Below are positions 17,578 through 26,877 of a stretch of DNA of 61,162 nucleotides, one piece after another. A program made the translations under genes and the position numbers. Positions within the stretch are counted from its first letter, which is position 1. Every line of letters begins with the position of its first letter. The notes beneath the pieces were generated by a model that was not told where the DNA came from, ran no database searches, and worked only from the letters and a program-made list of their open reading frames with translations. Location: assembly GCA_949511625.1 (NCBI GenBank), contig CATFEX010000045.1, positions 1 through 61,162 on the forward strand, given 5' to 3'. Origin of the DNA: UBA11891 sp003533785 (GTDB lineage: Bacteria; Bacteroidota; Bacteroidia; Flavobacteriales; Flavobacteriaceae).

Positions 17578-18159
17578 ATGCGCCCTTTATTCTCTTTTGT
17601 CCTCCTGCTATGCCTCTTTTTTAACAGTTCAGTCACAGCACAACGCGGAGCCCGTGTGGGATACATCGACATGGATATTATTTTGGAAAACATATCGGAA
17701 TACAAAAAAGCCAGTCTACTCTTGGATCAGAAAATTGAAGACTGGAAAAAAGAAATTGAGCTAAAAAAGCTGGAATTGAAGCAGCTTCAAGATCAACTGA
17801 ATGCCGAGCGAGTGTTGCTAACCCCCGAACTAATTGATGACAGAGAACTAGAGATTAAAGATTTTGCAGGAGAAGTTGTTCGCTTGCAAGAAAAGCGGTT
17901 TGGCCCTCGAGGCGATCGTATCTCGCAGCGCAACCGATTGTTAAAACCCATTCAAGACCAAGTCCTAACCGTGGTTCGTGACATTGCTAAGGAAAGAAAA
18001 TACGATTATATTTTTGACAGATCTGCAGACGTGGTTATGCTATATTCTTCAAAAAATTACGATATTAGCGACCTGGTTTTAAAACGGATCAACGCGCAAG
18101 AAAAATTGAAGGCTCGCAAAGAAAAATTGAAAGCCCTTAAAGAGAAAGTAAAAAATTAA
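17578..18159 (+). CDS. OmpH/Skp family periplasmic chaperone 1
   Basis: A 193-residue exported protein: signal peptide to about residue 22 (SSVTAQ), a short beta segment GARVGYIDMDIILE, a long charged coiled coil (about 45-120), then the returning strand YDYIFDRSADVVMLYSS. This is the Skp/OmpH jellyfish layout. A basic KARKEKLKALKEKVKN tail extends past the usual end. Skp holds unfolded OMPs between SecYEG and BamA. It lies 46 bases after bamA and 27 bases before a second paralogue. Confidence 0.88.
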   Translation: MRPLFSFVLLLCLFFNSSVTAQRGARVGYIDMDIILENISEYKKASLLLDQKIEDWKKEIELKKLELKQLQDQLNAERVLLTPELIDDRELEIKDFAGEVVRLQEKRFGPRGDRISQRNRLLKPIQDQVLTVVRDIAKERKYDYIFDRSADVVMLYSSKNYDISDLVLKRINAQEKLKARKEKLKALKEKVKN

Positions 18160-18186
18160 CAGATTCGTTTTATTAAAAAATAAATT

Positions 18187-18690
18187 ATGAAACTATTGAA
18201 ACAACTTTTTACAGCAGCACTTCTTATGGTATCAACTGCCAGCTTTGCACAATCCAAAGTGGCTCATATTGAAGTCCAAAAGCTCATCAGTGAAATGCCT
18301 GAAGTGATCGCTGCACAAAAAGAAATTGCTGAATTGGAAAAAACTTATTCAACAGACTTGGAAAACTCTGTTAAAGAATACCAAGCCAAAGCGCAAACCT
18401 ACGCCGCTGACGCGGAGAACAAATCTGAAATTATCAATCAGAAGCGCCGAACTGAACTGGAAGGAATTCAACAATCTTTGGAGCAATTTCGACAGCAAGC
18501 TGCCCAAGATCTACAAAAAAAACAAGTGGAGATGATGCGTCCGCTTTATGAAAAAGCACGTACCGCCATTGAGAAAGTTGCTTCAGCTCAAGGATTTGAC
18601 TACGTTTTGGATTCTTCCGCAGGAGGCAGCGTGATTATGTCTAAAGGGACAGATCTTATGGCCGATGTTAAGACAGAACTCGGATTCTAA
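18187..18690 (+). CDS. OmpH/Skp family periplasmic chaperone 2
   Basis: A 167-residue paralogue of the previous gene. It has a clean signal peptide (MKLLKQLFTAALLMVSTASFAQ), the body-forming strand SKVAHIEVQKLISEMP, and a charged helical tentacle (about 45-125). The closing strand is FDYVLDSSAGGSVIMS. Length matches canonical Skp better than the upstream copy. It is the last gene of the nadK-bamA run and is followed by a strong hairpin terminator. Confidence 0.9.
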   Translation: MKLLKQLFTAALLMVSTASFAQSKVAHIEVQKLISEMPEVIAAQKEIAELEKTYSTDLENSVKEYQAKAQTYAADAENKSEIINQKRRTELEGIQQSLEQFRQQAAQDLQKKQVEMMRPLYEKARTAIEKVASAQGFDYVLDSSAGGSVIMSKGTDLMADVKTELGF

Positions 18691-18718
18691 GACATCTTTT
18701 CTTTTCAAACCAAACTAG

Positions 18719-18746
18719 ACCGTTTCCTGAGGAAGCGGTTTTTTTA
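18719..18746 (+). terminator. Rho-independent terminator after ompH
   Basis: ACCGTTTCC pairs with GGAAGCGGT across a TGA loop (nine pairs, one G-U), followed by a run of seven T. It ends the nadK-to-ompH transcription unit. It also touches the stop of the convergent carbonic anhydrase gene at 18744. Confidence 0.85.
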
Positions 18747-19259
18747 TTCGCTCGAAAACCAAGAAGCATAAGTAATGTAGTTCTTTGCAATGCGTTCAAT
18801 TTCTTCCTCCAAAAGCTCTTTTGAGGTGGGTTTTAAAAAACGTGCAGGAACCCCTGCATAGACGCTTCCTGGAGGAACAACAGTATTTTTGGGGAGTACA
18901 CTACCTGCGGCAATCACACTCCCAATACCGATCACACAATCATCCATTACAATGCTACCCATTCCAATGAGCACTTTGTCTTCTATAGTGCAACCATGTA
19001 CCAATGCATTATGACCAATCGATACATCGTCTCCAATAGTAGTTGATGATTTCTCAAAAGTACCGTGAATCACTACACCGTCCTGAACATTGACTCGATC
19101 CCCTATTCGAATGCTATTGACATCTCCACGAATTACAGCCTGAAACCACACAGAACAGTCCTCTCCCATTATAACGTCTCCAATCAAAGTAGCATTGTCA
19201 GCTATAAAACAACTATCGCCATATTCCGGATGAAATCCGCGAACTGATTTTATAAGCAT
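18744..19259 (-). CDS. Gamma-carbonic anhydrase family protein
   Basis: A 171-residue left-handed beta-helix protein built from hexapeptide repeats (about residues 15-130). Histidines occur in VVIHGTF and IGHNALVHGC, at the positions that bind the active-site metal in gamma-class carbonic anhydrases. The C-terminal helix (LLEEEIERIAKNYITYASWF) is typical. Homologues such as YrdA and CaiE-like proteins often lack proven anhydrase activity, so the reaction (CO2 hydration) is uncertain. It is transcribed alone, diverging from the NifU-like gene. A near-consensus TAGATTTA lies just upstream. Confidence 0.88.
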   Translation of the reverse strand: MLIKSVRGFHPEYGDSCFIADNATLIGDVIMGEDCSVWFQAVIRGDVNSIRIGDRVNVQDGVVIHGTFEKSSTTIGDDVSIGHNALVHGCTIEDKVLIGMGSIVMDDCVIGIGSVIAAGSVLPKNTVVPPGSVYAGVPARFLKPTSKELLEEEIERIAKNYITYASWFSSE

Positions 19260-19326
19260 TCTTTTTTTTATTAAATCTAAGTTTTTTTAAGGACAGTTGC
19301 TAGGAGAGTAATTCTCTTAACTTTCG

Positions 19327-19334
19327 TAGTTTTG
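19327..19334 (+). promoter_or_regulatory. Probable -7 promoter element for the NifU-like gene
   Basis: TAGTTTTG matches TAnnTTTG and ends 12 bases before the ATG at 19347, in the same position relative to the start as other candidate promoters in this window. There is no TTG at the ideal -33 spacing. Confidence 0.45.
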
Positions 19335-19346
19335 AAAAAAAGAAAA

Positions 19347-20237
19347 ATGAATCGCTATTCTGTTCAAGGTCGTTGTAAAAAAGGGAATACTCTAGCTCAA
19401 TTTTCTATCGATCCTCCGCTAGCTGTTGAGAAAACATTTCACTTTAAAACTATTGATGAGGCAAAAGAGGCTCCATTAGTTCAACAATTATTTTATTTAC
19501 CCTTTGTGAAATCAGTATCAATTCAGGAGGGGTCAATTAAAATAGAACGTTTTAATATTTTGGAATGGGAAGATGTCCTTACAGAAGTTGCCGAACAACT
19601 TCAAAACTATTTGAATGATGGGGGTGAAATACTAAATGGTGAATTGGTTTCCAAACAAGTTCCAGTCACTGTTTACGCTGAGCAGACACCGAATCCAGCT
19701 GTCATGAAGTTTGTTGCTAATAAAATGTTGGTCGACGAATTGCAAGAATTCAAAAGTATTGATGATACGAAAAGTGCACCCTTAGCACAAGCTCTATTTC
19801 ATTTTTCCTATGTCAAAGAGGTATTTATTGATACCAATTATATATCCATAACCAAATATGAGGTGGCCGATTGGGACAGTATAACAATGGAAATAAGAGA
19901 ATTTGTACGCGCCCACTTAGCCGATGGTAAAGCGGTAATCACCCAACTTGCTGAAAAAAAACAGCACAGTGAAAAGGCCCCAAACATTGAGCGAACCCCT
20001 ACTGAACAACAAATTGTAAAAATCCTTGATGAATATATCAAACCTGCTGTTGCTTCGGATGGAGGAAATATTGCTTTTTCACAGTATGACGAGGCCAAAA
20101 AGGAAGTAGAAGTCGTATTACAAGGAGCTTGCAGCGGATGTCCTTCGTCGACCTTTACACTTAAAAATGGTATCGAAAATATGCTTAAAGAAATGATGCC
20201 AGGAAAAGTAGCTACTGTGTCAGCAATCAACGGTTAA
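19347..20237 (+). CDS. NifU-like Fe-S cluster scaffold/carrier with duplicated N domain
   Basis: A 296-residue cytoplasmic protein. The C-terminal NifU domain (about 215-296) carries the cluster-binding CSGCPSS (CxxC) motif. Upstream is an Nfu N-terminal domain (about 105-195, beginning VYAEQTPNPAVMKFVANKML). The first 95 residues repeat the same pattern in divergent form: compare IDEAKEAPLVQQLFYLPFVKSV with IDDTKSAPLAQALFHFSYVKEV. Nfu proteins pass Fe-S clusters to apo-enzymes. The ATG at 19347 is preferred over a TTG at 19332, which falls in the -7 box. The next gene starts 4 bases after the stop. Confidence 0.9.
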   Translation: MNRYSVQGRCKKGNTLAQFSIDPPLAVEKTFHFKTIDEAKEAPLVQQLFYLPFVKSVSIQEGSIKIERFNILEWEDVLTEVAEQLQNYLNDGGEILNGELVSKQVPVTVYAEQTPNPAVMKFVANKMLVDELQEFKSIDDTKSAPLAQALFHFSYVKEVFIDTNYISITKYEVADWDSITMEIREFVRAHLADGKAVITQLAEKKQHSEKAPNIERTPTEQQIVKILDEYIKPAVASDGGNIAFSQYDEAKKEVEVVLQGACSGCPSSTFTLKNGIENMLKEMMPGKVATVSAING

Positions 20238-20241
20238 CACA

Positions 20242-22278
20242 GTGGCTAGCGCCAATATTTTAGGGAGTGAAACTAGTCCCTATCTACAACAACACGCTAC
20301 CAATCCTGTATACTGGCAGACCTGGGAAAAAACAGACTTCACTAAGCTACAACAGAATAAAGAATTGCTTCTGATCAGTATCGGATATGCCACCTGCCAT
20401 TGGTGTCATGTCATGGAAAAAGAATGCTTTGAATCAAAAACAGTAGCCAAAGTAATGAATCGGACTTTTCATTGCATCAAAATAGATCGAGAAGAACGCC
20501 CCGACTTAGATCAAATATACATGCAAGCCCTTCAGCTGTTGACAGGACAAGGCGGTTGGCCTTTGAATATAATAGCACTTCCCGACGGACGACCAATCTG
20601 GGGATGTACCTACCTTCCTAAAGATCGATGGATGGCTTCCCTCAATAAAATAAAGACGTTACAAGAAGAAAATCCAAAAAGTTTAGAAGACTATGCGGAT
20701 GCATTTGAAGGCGGCTTACTAGAAGCTCAAAATCCCTTTTCAACCAATACAACTCAAGAAGATAAGCAGGAGCAATCAAAAAATTATCTTCCCGAAATGC
20801 TCAAGGGTCGTGACCCCGAGTGGGGAGGATTTAATGCCCCCAAATTCCCTATGCCCGTTTTATTGCGATTTTTTCAGTATGCGGGCAGCATACTGAACAA
20901 TTCAGTGGCAAAGTTGCATTTTAAAAATACAATTAAAAAGATGGCCCTAGGAGGAATTCACGATCCCATAGAAGGTGGTTTTTCTAGGTACTCCGTTGAC
21001 GAACGTTGGCACATCCCCCATTTTGAAAAAATGGGATACGACAACGGACAGTTACTTACAATCTTCAGCGAAGCCTATTTAGAAGAAAAGAATCCCTTGT
21101 ATAGGGATCGTATTTACAGTTGCTTTCAGTTTTTAAAACATAATTTACTACAGCAACAAGGCGGCTTCTCTTGTGCTTTAGACGCCGATAGCCAAGATAC
21201 AGAAGGAAAAACGAGAGAAGGTGCATACTACACATGGACGACTAAGGAGTTAAAAACTATATTGGGAAATGATTTTAAACGTTTTCAAGATTTTTATAAT
21301 ATCAATAGCACTGGCTACTGGGAAAAAGAGCAGTACGTATTGTTCCAAACAGAAACAGCAGAAGCATTTGCAAAAAGGAACAATATTCAAATAGAGGACT
21401 TTCTGAAAAATAAACGTGACTGGCAGAATAAATTGCAACGCATACGAAAAAGAAGGCCCAAACCCCTTGAGGATTCAAAAGTTGTCAGCAGTTGGAATGC
21501 TCTCATAGCATCTGGATTGTGCAAAGCATACCAAGCGACTTGTGATGAAGAAATTGCCTTGACAGCTTCCGCATCCCTGAAATTTATTCAAAATCAATTA
21601 ATTGCTCCTGAGGGTACCCTTTTACGTCTTTGGAAAAAAGAGTCAGAAGGATATCTGGAAGATTATGCAACTGTAATTCAGGCACTCCTAATAGGTTATC
21701 AGACCTTTTTTAGATTTGAATATCTCAATCGTGCTAAAAGTCTTTTTGACTACTGTCTCCAACATTTTTATGATTCAGATACAGCTTTATTTTACTTCAA
21801 AAATAAAAACCAAAAGGACAGCTTATACAATCCTATTGAAATAGAAGATAATGTGATACCGTCTTCCAATGCAATAATGACAGAAAATCAATGGTGGCTC
21901 AGCCGTTATTTTTCGATTCCAGCTTGGAAACAAGCCGCACAACAAAGAGTTCGGCAATTAGACTCCAATATCGCTTCGTATCCCAAAGGATATGCGCTCT
22001 GGCAATATATTGATCTGTTGATGCAACAAACCGAAATTGAAATAGTCATAACTGGACAGAATGCATTTCGTTCTGCCTCCAATTTTTCAAAACAGTACTC
22101 CCCTAATTTATTAATCGTCATAGGTCAAAACTCATCTGAGGAAGAGCAAATACCTATGCTTGCCCATCGGACGAAGGTAAATCAAACCACATTCTATGTG
22201 TGCCAAAACCAAAGCTGTTTGTTTCCTACAACTTCGGAAAAGGAAGCCTTAAAGCAACTGAAGACAATTCTTACTTAG
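20242..22278 (+). CDS. Thioredoxin domain-containing protein (DUF255/YyaL family)
   Basis: A 678-residue soluble protein. The N-terminal thioredoxin-like DUF255 domain (about 1-165) contains YATCHWCHVMEKECFE near residues 47-62, with a redox-type CHWC motif. It is followed by an alpha/alpha-barrel resembling N-acylglucosamine 2-epimerases or glycosidases (GGIHDPIEGGFSRYSVDERWHIPHFEKM, then CALDADSQDTEGKTREGAYYTW). This is the bacterial counterpart of spermatogenesis-associated protein 20, and its function is unknown. The start is GTG at 20242, right after the Nfu gene. The 3' end overlaps the convergent tsaB gene by 8 bases. Confidence 0.9.
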   Translation: MASANILGSETSPYLQQHATNPVYWQTWEKTDFTKLQQNKELLLISIGYATCHWCHVMEKECFESKTVAKVMNRTFHCIKIDREERPDLDQIYMQALQLLTGQGGWPLNIIALPDGRPIWGCTYLPKDRWMASLNKIKTLQEENPKSLEDYADAFEGGLLEAQNPFSTNTTQEDKQEQSKNYLPEMLKGRDPEWGGFNAPKFPMPVLLRFFQYAGSILNNSVAKLHFKNTIKKMALGGIHDPIEGGFSRYSVDERWHIPHFEKMGYDNGQLLTIFSEAYLEEKNPLYRDRIYSCFQFLKHNLLQQQGGFSCALDADSQDTEGKTREGAYYTWTTKELKTILGNDFKRFQDFYNINSTGYWEKEQYVLFQTETAEAFAKRNNIQIEDFLKNKRDWQNKLQRIRKRRPKPLEDSKVVSSWNALIASGLCKAYQATCDEEIALTASASLKFIQNQLIAPEGTLLRLWKKESEGYLEDYATVIQALLIGYQTFFRFEYLNRAKSLFDYCLQHFYDSDTALFYFKNKNQKDSLYNPIEIEDNVIPSSNAIMTENQWWLSRYFSIPAWKQAAQQRVRQLDSNIASYPKGYALWQYIDLLMQQTEIEIVITGQNAFRSASNFSKQYSPNLLIVIGQNSSEEEQIPMLAHRTKVNQTTFYVCQNQSCLFPTTSEKEALKQLKTILT

Positions 22279-22945
22279 AGGGCGGGGTATAAAATTCCTT
22301 GAGGTAGAAAGGTTCAAAGTAAGCCAAATCTTCAAATTCTTTGTTGTTAAACTTTTCTGTGGCTATAGCAACCATATGTTTAACAGTAGGCTCGCTAGGA
22401 ATAGATTCAAAATGAGCATTGGCATGGCTTGTAAGTGATTGAAACTTAATACTTCCGTCACCGACAAAAAAACATTTTCTTTGTTTTAAATACGATGCAA
22501 ATGAGTGAATTTCTAAGACTTCTGCCCAAGGAGCTTTGAGTACTTTTCCTTGTTCATCGAATACGGCTGTGTAGACTTCCATTCGTCGGGCATCTATCAT
22601 AGGAATGATGTAACATGCCGAAGAAGGGAGAACCCCCTTTGCGAGGGTTTCCAGGCTCCCTACTGAAATCAAAGGCAGTCCAAGCGCATAACAAATTCCT
22701 TTGGCTGCTGCTACTCCTATCCGAAGACCTGTATAGGAACCTGGCCCCATACCCACTACAACTGCAGATATGCTTTCAATAGAAAGATTTGAAGAATGGA
22801 GAACCTCGTTGATAAAAGGATGAAGTTTTTCGGCATGACTAAACGAGGCTTCGCTCAATTCTTTTTTGAAGAGGAGCTTTCCATTTTCACTGATCCCTAC
22901 CGAACAGTTTTTACTAGAGGTTTCTATATATAACAAATACGACAC
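22271..22945 (-). CDS. tsaB: tRNA threonylcarbamoyladenosine synthesis protein TsaB
   Basis: TsaB partners TsaD and TsaE in forming the t6A modification at position 37 of ANN-decoding tRNAs. The 224-residue ASKHA-fold protein has YLLYIETSSKNCSVGI at the N-terminus and the family block VVVGMGPGSYTGLRIGVAAAKG near 62-83. Length is normal. It starts with GTG at 22945; the overlapping ATG at 22947 is in another frame. The start lies immediately after the terminator of the upstream efflux operon. Confidence 0.94.
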   Translation of the reverse strand: MSYLLYIETSSKNCSVGISENGKLLFKKELSEASFSHAEKLHPFINEVLHSSNLSIESISAVVVGMGPGSYTGLRIGVAAAKGICYALGLPLISVGSLETLAKGVLPSSACYIIPMIDARRMEVYTAVFDEQGKVLKAPWAEVLEIHSFASYLKQRKCFFVGDGSIKFQSLTSHANAHFESIPSEPTVKHMVAIATEKFNNKEFEDLAYFEPFYLKEFYTPPSK

Positions 22946-22949
22946 ATGG

Positions 22950-22987
22950 CAAAAATAAAAAACCCATACTGGGAAAGCATGGGTTTT
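22950..22987 (-). terminator. Terminator of the efflux operon, overlapping a tsaB promoter-like box
   Basis: Read on the minus strand, AAAACCCAT (22987-22979) pairs with ATGGGTTTT (22967-22959) around an 11-base loop, and a T-rich tract follows. It lies 21 bases past the TolC-family stop. The T tract itself contains TATTTTTG (22957-22950), a TAnnTTTG match only 4 bases from the tsaB GTG. Confidence 0.8.
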
Positions 22988-23007
22988 GATTCTTTCTTTT
23001 TTTTTGC

Positions 23008-24435
23008 TCAGTTTATTTCTAAAGGGAGTCCAAAATAAAACTCCAATACTTTCAGTTTGAAAACATAATCAAATTTGGCACGAATGGCATCAGATACAGC
23101 TGCTTCGTGTCGTTGCTTGGCTTGTACATAATCAAAGGAATTCATTGCGCCCGCTTGGAAACGTTCCAAAGCATCTTGTGCTGCTCGTTGGGTAGCTACC
23201 TCCGTTTTAAGACTTGCTTCATATAGTTTATAAGATCCTTTGGAGTCATTAAAAGCTTGGTTCACAGAAGTTTCTAAATCCAATTCTTGCTGTCCGAAGA
23301 TATTTTTAGATCGCTCTAAATTTACTTTAGATCGCTTTACCGAGTTGGACAATGAGTTACCATTGAAAACAGGAATAGACAATTGTAGGCCAAAATTATG
23401 CCCGTCATACAGGCTAAATTGATCGGCAAAAGACAAGGGAGCTGCAATAGTTTGATCTTCAAACTCACGGACAACAAGATCACCAGTCCCTGCAACATAA
23501 CCCAAGGGTACGGTACTAAAGGTTCCTGCACCTATAAGTCTATCATTATAGGTGATTCGAGTGCTATAAGAGTAGAATCCTGACAAACGAGGATACAATG
23601 CCCCTTTGGCAATGTCTAAATCTTTTTGAGCGATATCAATATTAGTTTTTGCTAACTTCATGTCGTTTCTAAAGGTCAAGGCCTTTTCAAAAATTTCCTT
23701 TGGGTTTTTTTCGAGAATACTGGGAAATGGTATGGAAAAATCTTCGAGGGCAATTTCAAAGTTGTTGTAATCTGTAATGAGAAGCAATTGGGCTAAGTTA
23801 ATTTTGCTTAAGCGATAATTGTTCTCTGCCAGAACAAAACTTTGCTCCTGTGTAGCTAGATTGGCTTCTAACTCGAAAAGGTCTCGAGGGGTCAATACCC
23901 CCGCTTCTACTAATTCTTTTGTCCGAGCGAGTTCCAATTGCGTTGTTTCCAATTGCTGTTCTTGAACCACCAAGACTTCTTTGTTGAGTACAACTTGTAA
24001 ATAGGCATTGGCTACAAATAAACTCACATCATCGGCCATATCCGCCATTCGATATTGCTGAGCCAATATGTTTAATTGCGCCCGGCGATACTGATTGATG
24101 TTTTGAAGACCTTTAAAAATATCCACACCTATATTCCCTTGAAAAGATGAAAATTCAGTAGTCAAATTTTCTAAAAGACCCGTTGTAATATTTTGGTTTA
24201 ATCCATTATTCCAAAAATGCGAAGCCGTGAGGTTGACAGATGGAAGAAAATTTCCAAAAGCATCCATTTGGTCAATTCCTGCGTTTTGGACATCCAATTG
24301 AGACTGCTTGATGTTAATGTTTTTTTCCAAGGCCAGAGTTACACAATCTTCCAAAGAAAGAGGAGGCTGTTGCGCCTGGGCTGTTACAATCCCAAGGCAA
24401 ATAAAGCCTTTGAATAGTTTCCTGATTTTAGTCAT
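23008..24435 (-). CDS. TolC family outer-membrane efflux protein
   Basis: A 475-residue outer-membrane channel protein with signal peptide (MTKIRKLFKGFICLGIVTAQAQ). It has two internally similar OEP halves: the first LEDCVTLALEKNINIKQSQLDVQNAG, the second beginning near residue 245 (FRNDMKLAKTNIDIAQKDLDIAKG). Each half has long helices and a pair of barrel strands. TolC trimers form the exit duct for tripartite pumps. It is the last gene of the operon with a periplasmic adaptor, two permeases and an ATPase upstream, and a terminator follows. Confidence 0.93.
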   Translation of the reverse strand: MTKIRKLFKGFICLGIVTAQAQQPPLSLEDCVTLALEKNINIKQSQLDVQNAGIDQMDAFGNFLPSVNLTASHFWNNGLNQNITTGLLENLTTEFSSFQGNIGVDIFKGLQNINQYRRAQLNILAQQYRMADMADDVSLFVANAYLQVVLNKEVLVVQEQQLETTQLELARTKELVEAGVLTPRDLFELEANLATQEQSFVLAENNYRLSKINLAQLLLITDYNNFEIALEDFSIPFPSILEKNPKEIFEKALTFRNDMKLAKTNIDIAQKDLDIAKGALYPRLSGFYSYSTRITYNDRLIGAGTFSTVPLGYVAGTGDLVVREFEDQTIAAPLSFADQFSLYDGHNFGLQLSIPVFNGNSLSNSVKRSKVNLERSKNIFGQQELDLETSVNQAFNDSKGSYKLYEASLKTEVATQRAAQDALERFQAGAMNSFDYVQAKQRHEAAVSDAIRAKFDYVFKLKVLEFYFGLPLEIN

Positions 24436-24456
24436 GGTTAAATTAGGTTAGTTGGG

Positions 24457-25575
24457 TTAGTTGTCTTCATCGTCTTCCCCCAGTTTTTTAGGTTCGGTCT
24501 TATTCCATACTTTGATTTCATCCCCTTTATCCACTCCAGAAAGTATCTCTACATTAATCCCGTCTGAAATCCCTGTTTCTATTTCGCTGCGCTCAAAGCT
24601 GCCATCCTTATTTTTGATCTCCACATAGGGTTCTTCCGATTTACGGTCGAATTGAATAACGGATTCAGGCAAGGCAAGAATGCTGTCTTTCCGCTCGAGT
24701 ATAATGGAAGCGTTGGCACTATAGCCAGCACGAACAAACACATCTTCTAAATAAACATCTCCTTCTATGGTAAATTTTACTGCTCCTTGATCTTCATTTC
24801 CTTTGGGTGAAATAAATTTTAGCTTGGCTTCAAATGCTCTTCCTTGAATGGCTCCTAAATTGACTTGCAATGGCATATCTATATATAGCTTACCCACTTC
24901 CGCTTCGTCAACTTCTCCCTCGAAAATCATTTTATTTAAATCGGCTACAGAAGCGATGGTTGTTCCATTATTGAAGGTATTACTCTCAGTTACCTGATCG
25001 CCTTCCTCAATAGGTATCTCGAGTACCGTACCTGCTATAGTTGCCCGAATATTAGTATTTGCTGTCCTTGCTCCACCTACCGATCCTTCTTTGATTATTT
25101 GCAAGTTAGACTTGGCAATTTTTAGTTCTTGTTGGGCTTGCTTAAAGCCAAGTTCAGAAGATTCAAAATCTCTTTGTGAGATAATTTCTTTGGCATATAG
25201 CTTCTGATTTCTCTCAAAATCAAGTCGGGCGTTGGCCAATACAATTTTGGCGTTATTTACCCGCCCTTGTGCGCTATTCAAACTGGATTCATCGGGGACA
25301 ATTTGCACTTTGGCCAACAAGTCGCCTGCCTTGACAATATCCCCTTCCTCAACAAAGATTTTGTCTAAAATCCCTGATACTTGAGGTTTGATTTCTACTT
25401 CGTCTTCGGGAATGACCTTACCGGTAACTACCGTTTTCCTTTCTATTGACGTAATAAAAGGACTTTCGGTCTCGTAGGTTTTGATGGATTTACTGTTGGT
25501 CTTAATAAAATAGGCCGTCGCAAAAAGGCTGCCTAATACTAAGATTGAAATGAGGAAATATCGTACAATTTTCAT
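24457..25575 (-). CDS. Periplasmic adaptor subunit (HlyD/MacA-like)
   Basis: A 372-residue membrane fusion protein. It has one N-terminal membrane anchor (YFLISILVLGSLFATAYFI), then a lipoyl-like half motif (VEIKPQVSGILDKIFVEEGDIVKAGDLLAKV near 60-90) and a helical hairpin (about 95-165). The returning lipoyl half is TNIRATIAGTVLEIPIEEGDQV, with beta-barrel and membrane-proximal domains after it. It would bridge the inner-membrane ABC transporter and the TolC protein. The C-terminus is acidic (GEDDEDN). It is 21 bases upstream of the tolC-like gene. Confidence 0.93.
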   Translation of the reverse strand: MKIVRYFLISILVLGSLFATAYFIKTNSKSIKTYETESPFITSIERKTVVTGKVIPEDEVEIKPQVSGILDKIFVEEGDIVKAGDLLAKVQIVPDESSLNSAQGRVNNAKIVLANARLDFERNQKLYAKEIISQRDFESSELGFKQAQQELKIAKSNLQIIKEGSVGGARTANTNIRATIAGTVLEIPIEEGDQVTESNTFNNGTTIASVADLNKMIFEGEVDEAEVGKLYIDMPLQVNLGAIQGRAFEAKLKFISPKGNEDQGAVKFTIEGDVYLEDVFVRAGYSANASIILERKDSILALPESVIQFDRKSEEPYVEIKNKDGSFERSEIETGISDGINVEILSGVDKGDEIKVWNKTEPKKLGEDDEDN

Positions 25576-25599
25576 TATAAAGGTTGGGTATTAATTTAT

Positions 25600-26877
25600 C
25601 TATTCTTCTCTTAGGGCGTCTATGGGTTTAATACTAACCGCCCGTTGCGCGGGTATCAATCCAATGAGTACTCCCATACTAATCATGGTGAATAATGCTC
25701 CAATTATATAGGAGGGGGGTACTGTTGGGTTTGTAAATGGAAAATCGTCTAAATTGGCAGTACCAGCATTGATTCCAGCTAGGACAAAAGCACCCAGTAT
25801 GATTCCAATGATACCAGCCAAAAGGGTAAGGAAGACCGATTCCAATAGTATTTGTTTTCGAACTTCAGAGGGAGTGGCTCCAATCGCTCGACGAACGCCA
25901 AGCTCTTTTGTACGTTCTTTAACGGAGATAAGCAAAATGTTACCAATTCCAATAACACCAGCGATAATGGTCGCTATACCAACGATTAAAGACATTAGTG
26001 TCAGTCCGTCTTTAAATCCAATGATTCGGTTCCAAATTTCACCTAAGTTGAATGAGCCAAAGGCACGTTCGTCGTCTGGATGTACTCGGTGAATGCGCCT
26101 AAGTACTTGTTTAACCTGTTTTTCTACTGCAACGACATCGGCGTCATCACTAGCAGCTATGGTAAACCAATCAACGTCTTGACCTGTATTGTAAAGCCTT
26201 CGGAAGGTGGATAATGGAATGTAGATATCACTATCGGAAGCAAAACCCCCTTCATCACTCGTTTTATGCATTCCTACCACTTGAAAATAAATTCCGCTTA
26301 TATTGATGTAAGCGCCAATAGGGTCCTCCTCTTTTTCGAATAATTCTGACTTGGTTCTTTCACCGATGATGCATATTTTTCGTTCGTATTTGTAGTCGTC
26401 TGTATTTAGATACCGTCCACCTTCAAATATCTTAAGGGGGAAAATATTGACATATTCAGGAGTGTCTCCATAGATGGTATAGTTCCCTGTTTTAGAACCT
26501 CTAACAACAATGGGTGGTTGTCCTCCATCAAACAACCCACGCGTATTTCTAGGTGCGATAAACTCAACGGAAGGGACTCTTTTTTTGATGTACTCAGCAT
26601 CTTGAAGCTTTAGCTGTGGAGACCGTCCCGATTTAAATCCATCATAAGGTAAACTGGTGCGTTGGGCCCAAAGAAACATAGAATTGATGGCTACGTTCTC
26701 AAAAGCTTTGTCAAAGCCATTATCCATTCCTTTAGCCGAGCCCGAAAGGGTAATATAGATAAAGATTCCCCACAAAACGCCAATGACTGTAATGATAGTT
26801 CGGGTTTTATTTTTGGATATGGATCCAAAAATCTCTTGCCAGGTATCCCGATCAAAAAGAATGTTCCTTCTACTCAT
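25600..26877 (-). CDS. ABC transporter permease, MacB type (second copy)
   Basis: A 425-residue inner-membrane permease. It has one N-terminal helix (TIITVIGVLWGIFIYITLSG), a large periplasmic MacB-PCD domain (about 50-270), and three C-terminal helices of the FtsX fold. The coupling segment VKERTKELGVRRAIGATPSEVRKQI contacts the ATPase. Its start overlaps the end of the first permease by 8 bases. It resembles the upstream permease clearly, so the transporter is probably a heterodimer rather than a MacB homodimer. The ATPase is a separate protein. Confidence 0.92.
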   Translation of the reverse strand: MSRRNILFDRDTWQEIFGSISKNKTRTIITVIGVLWGIFIYITLSGSAKGMDNGFDKAFENVAINSMFLWAQRTSLPYDGFKSGRSPQLKLQDAEYIKKRVPSVEFIAPRNTRGLFDGGQPPIVVRGSKTGNYTIYGDTPEYVNIFPLKIFEGGRYLNTDDYKYERKICIIGERTKSELFEKEEDPIGAYINISGIYFQVVGMHKTSDEGGFASDSDIYIPLSTFRRLYNTGQDVDWFTIAASDDADVVAVEKQVKQVLRRIHRVHPDDERAFGSFNLGEIWNRIIGFKDGLTLMSLIVGIATIIAGVIGIGNILLISVKERTKELGVRRAIGATPSEVRKQILLESVFLTLLAGIIGIILGAFVLAGINAGTANLDDFPFTNPTVPPSYIIGALFTMISMGVLIGLIPAQRAVSIKPIDALREE

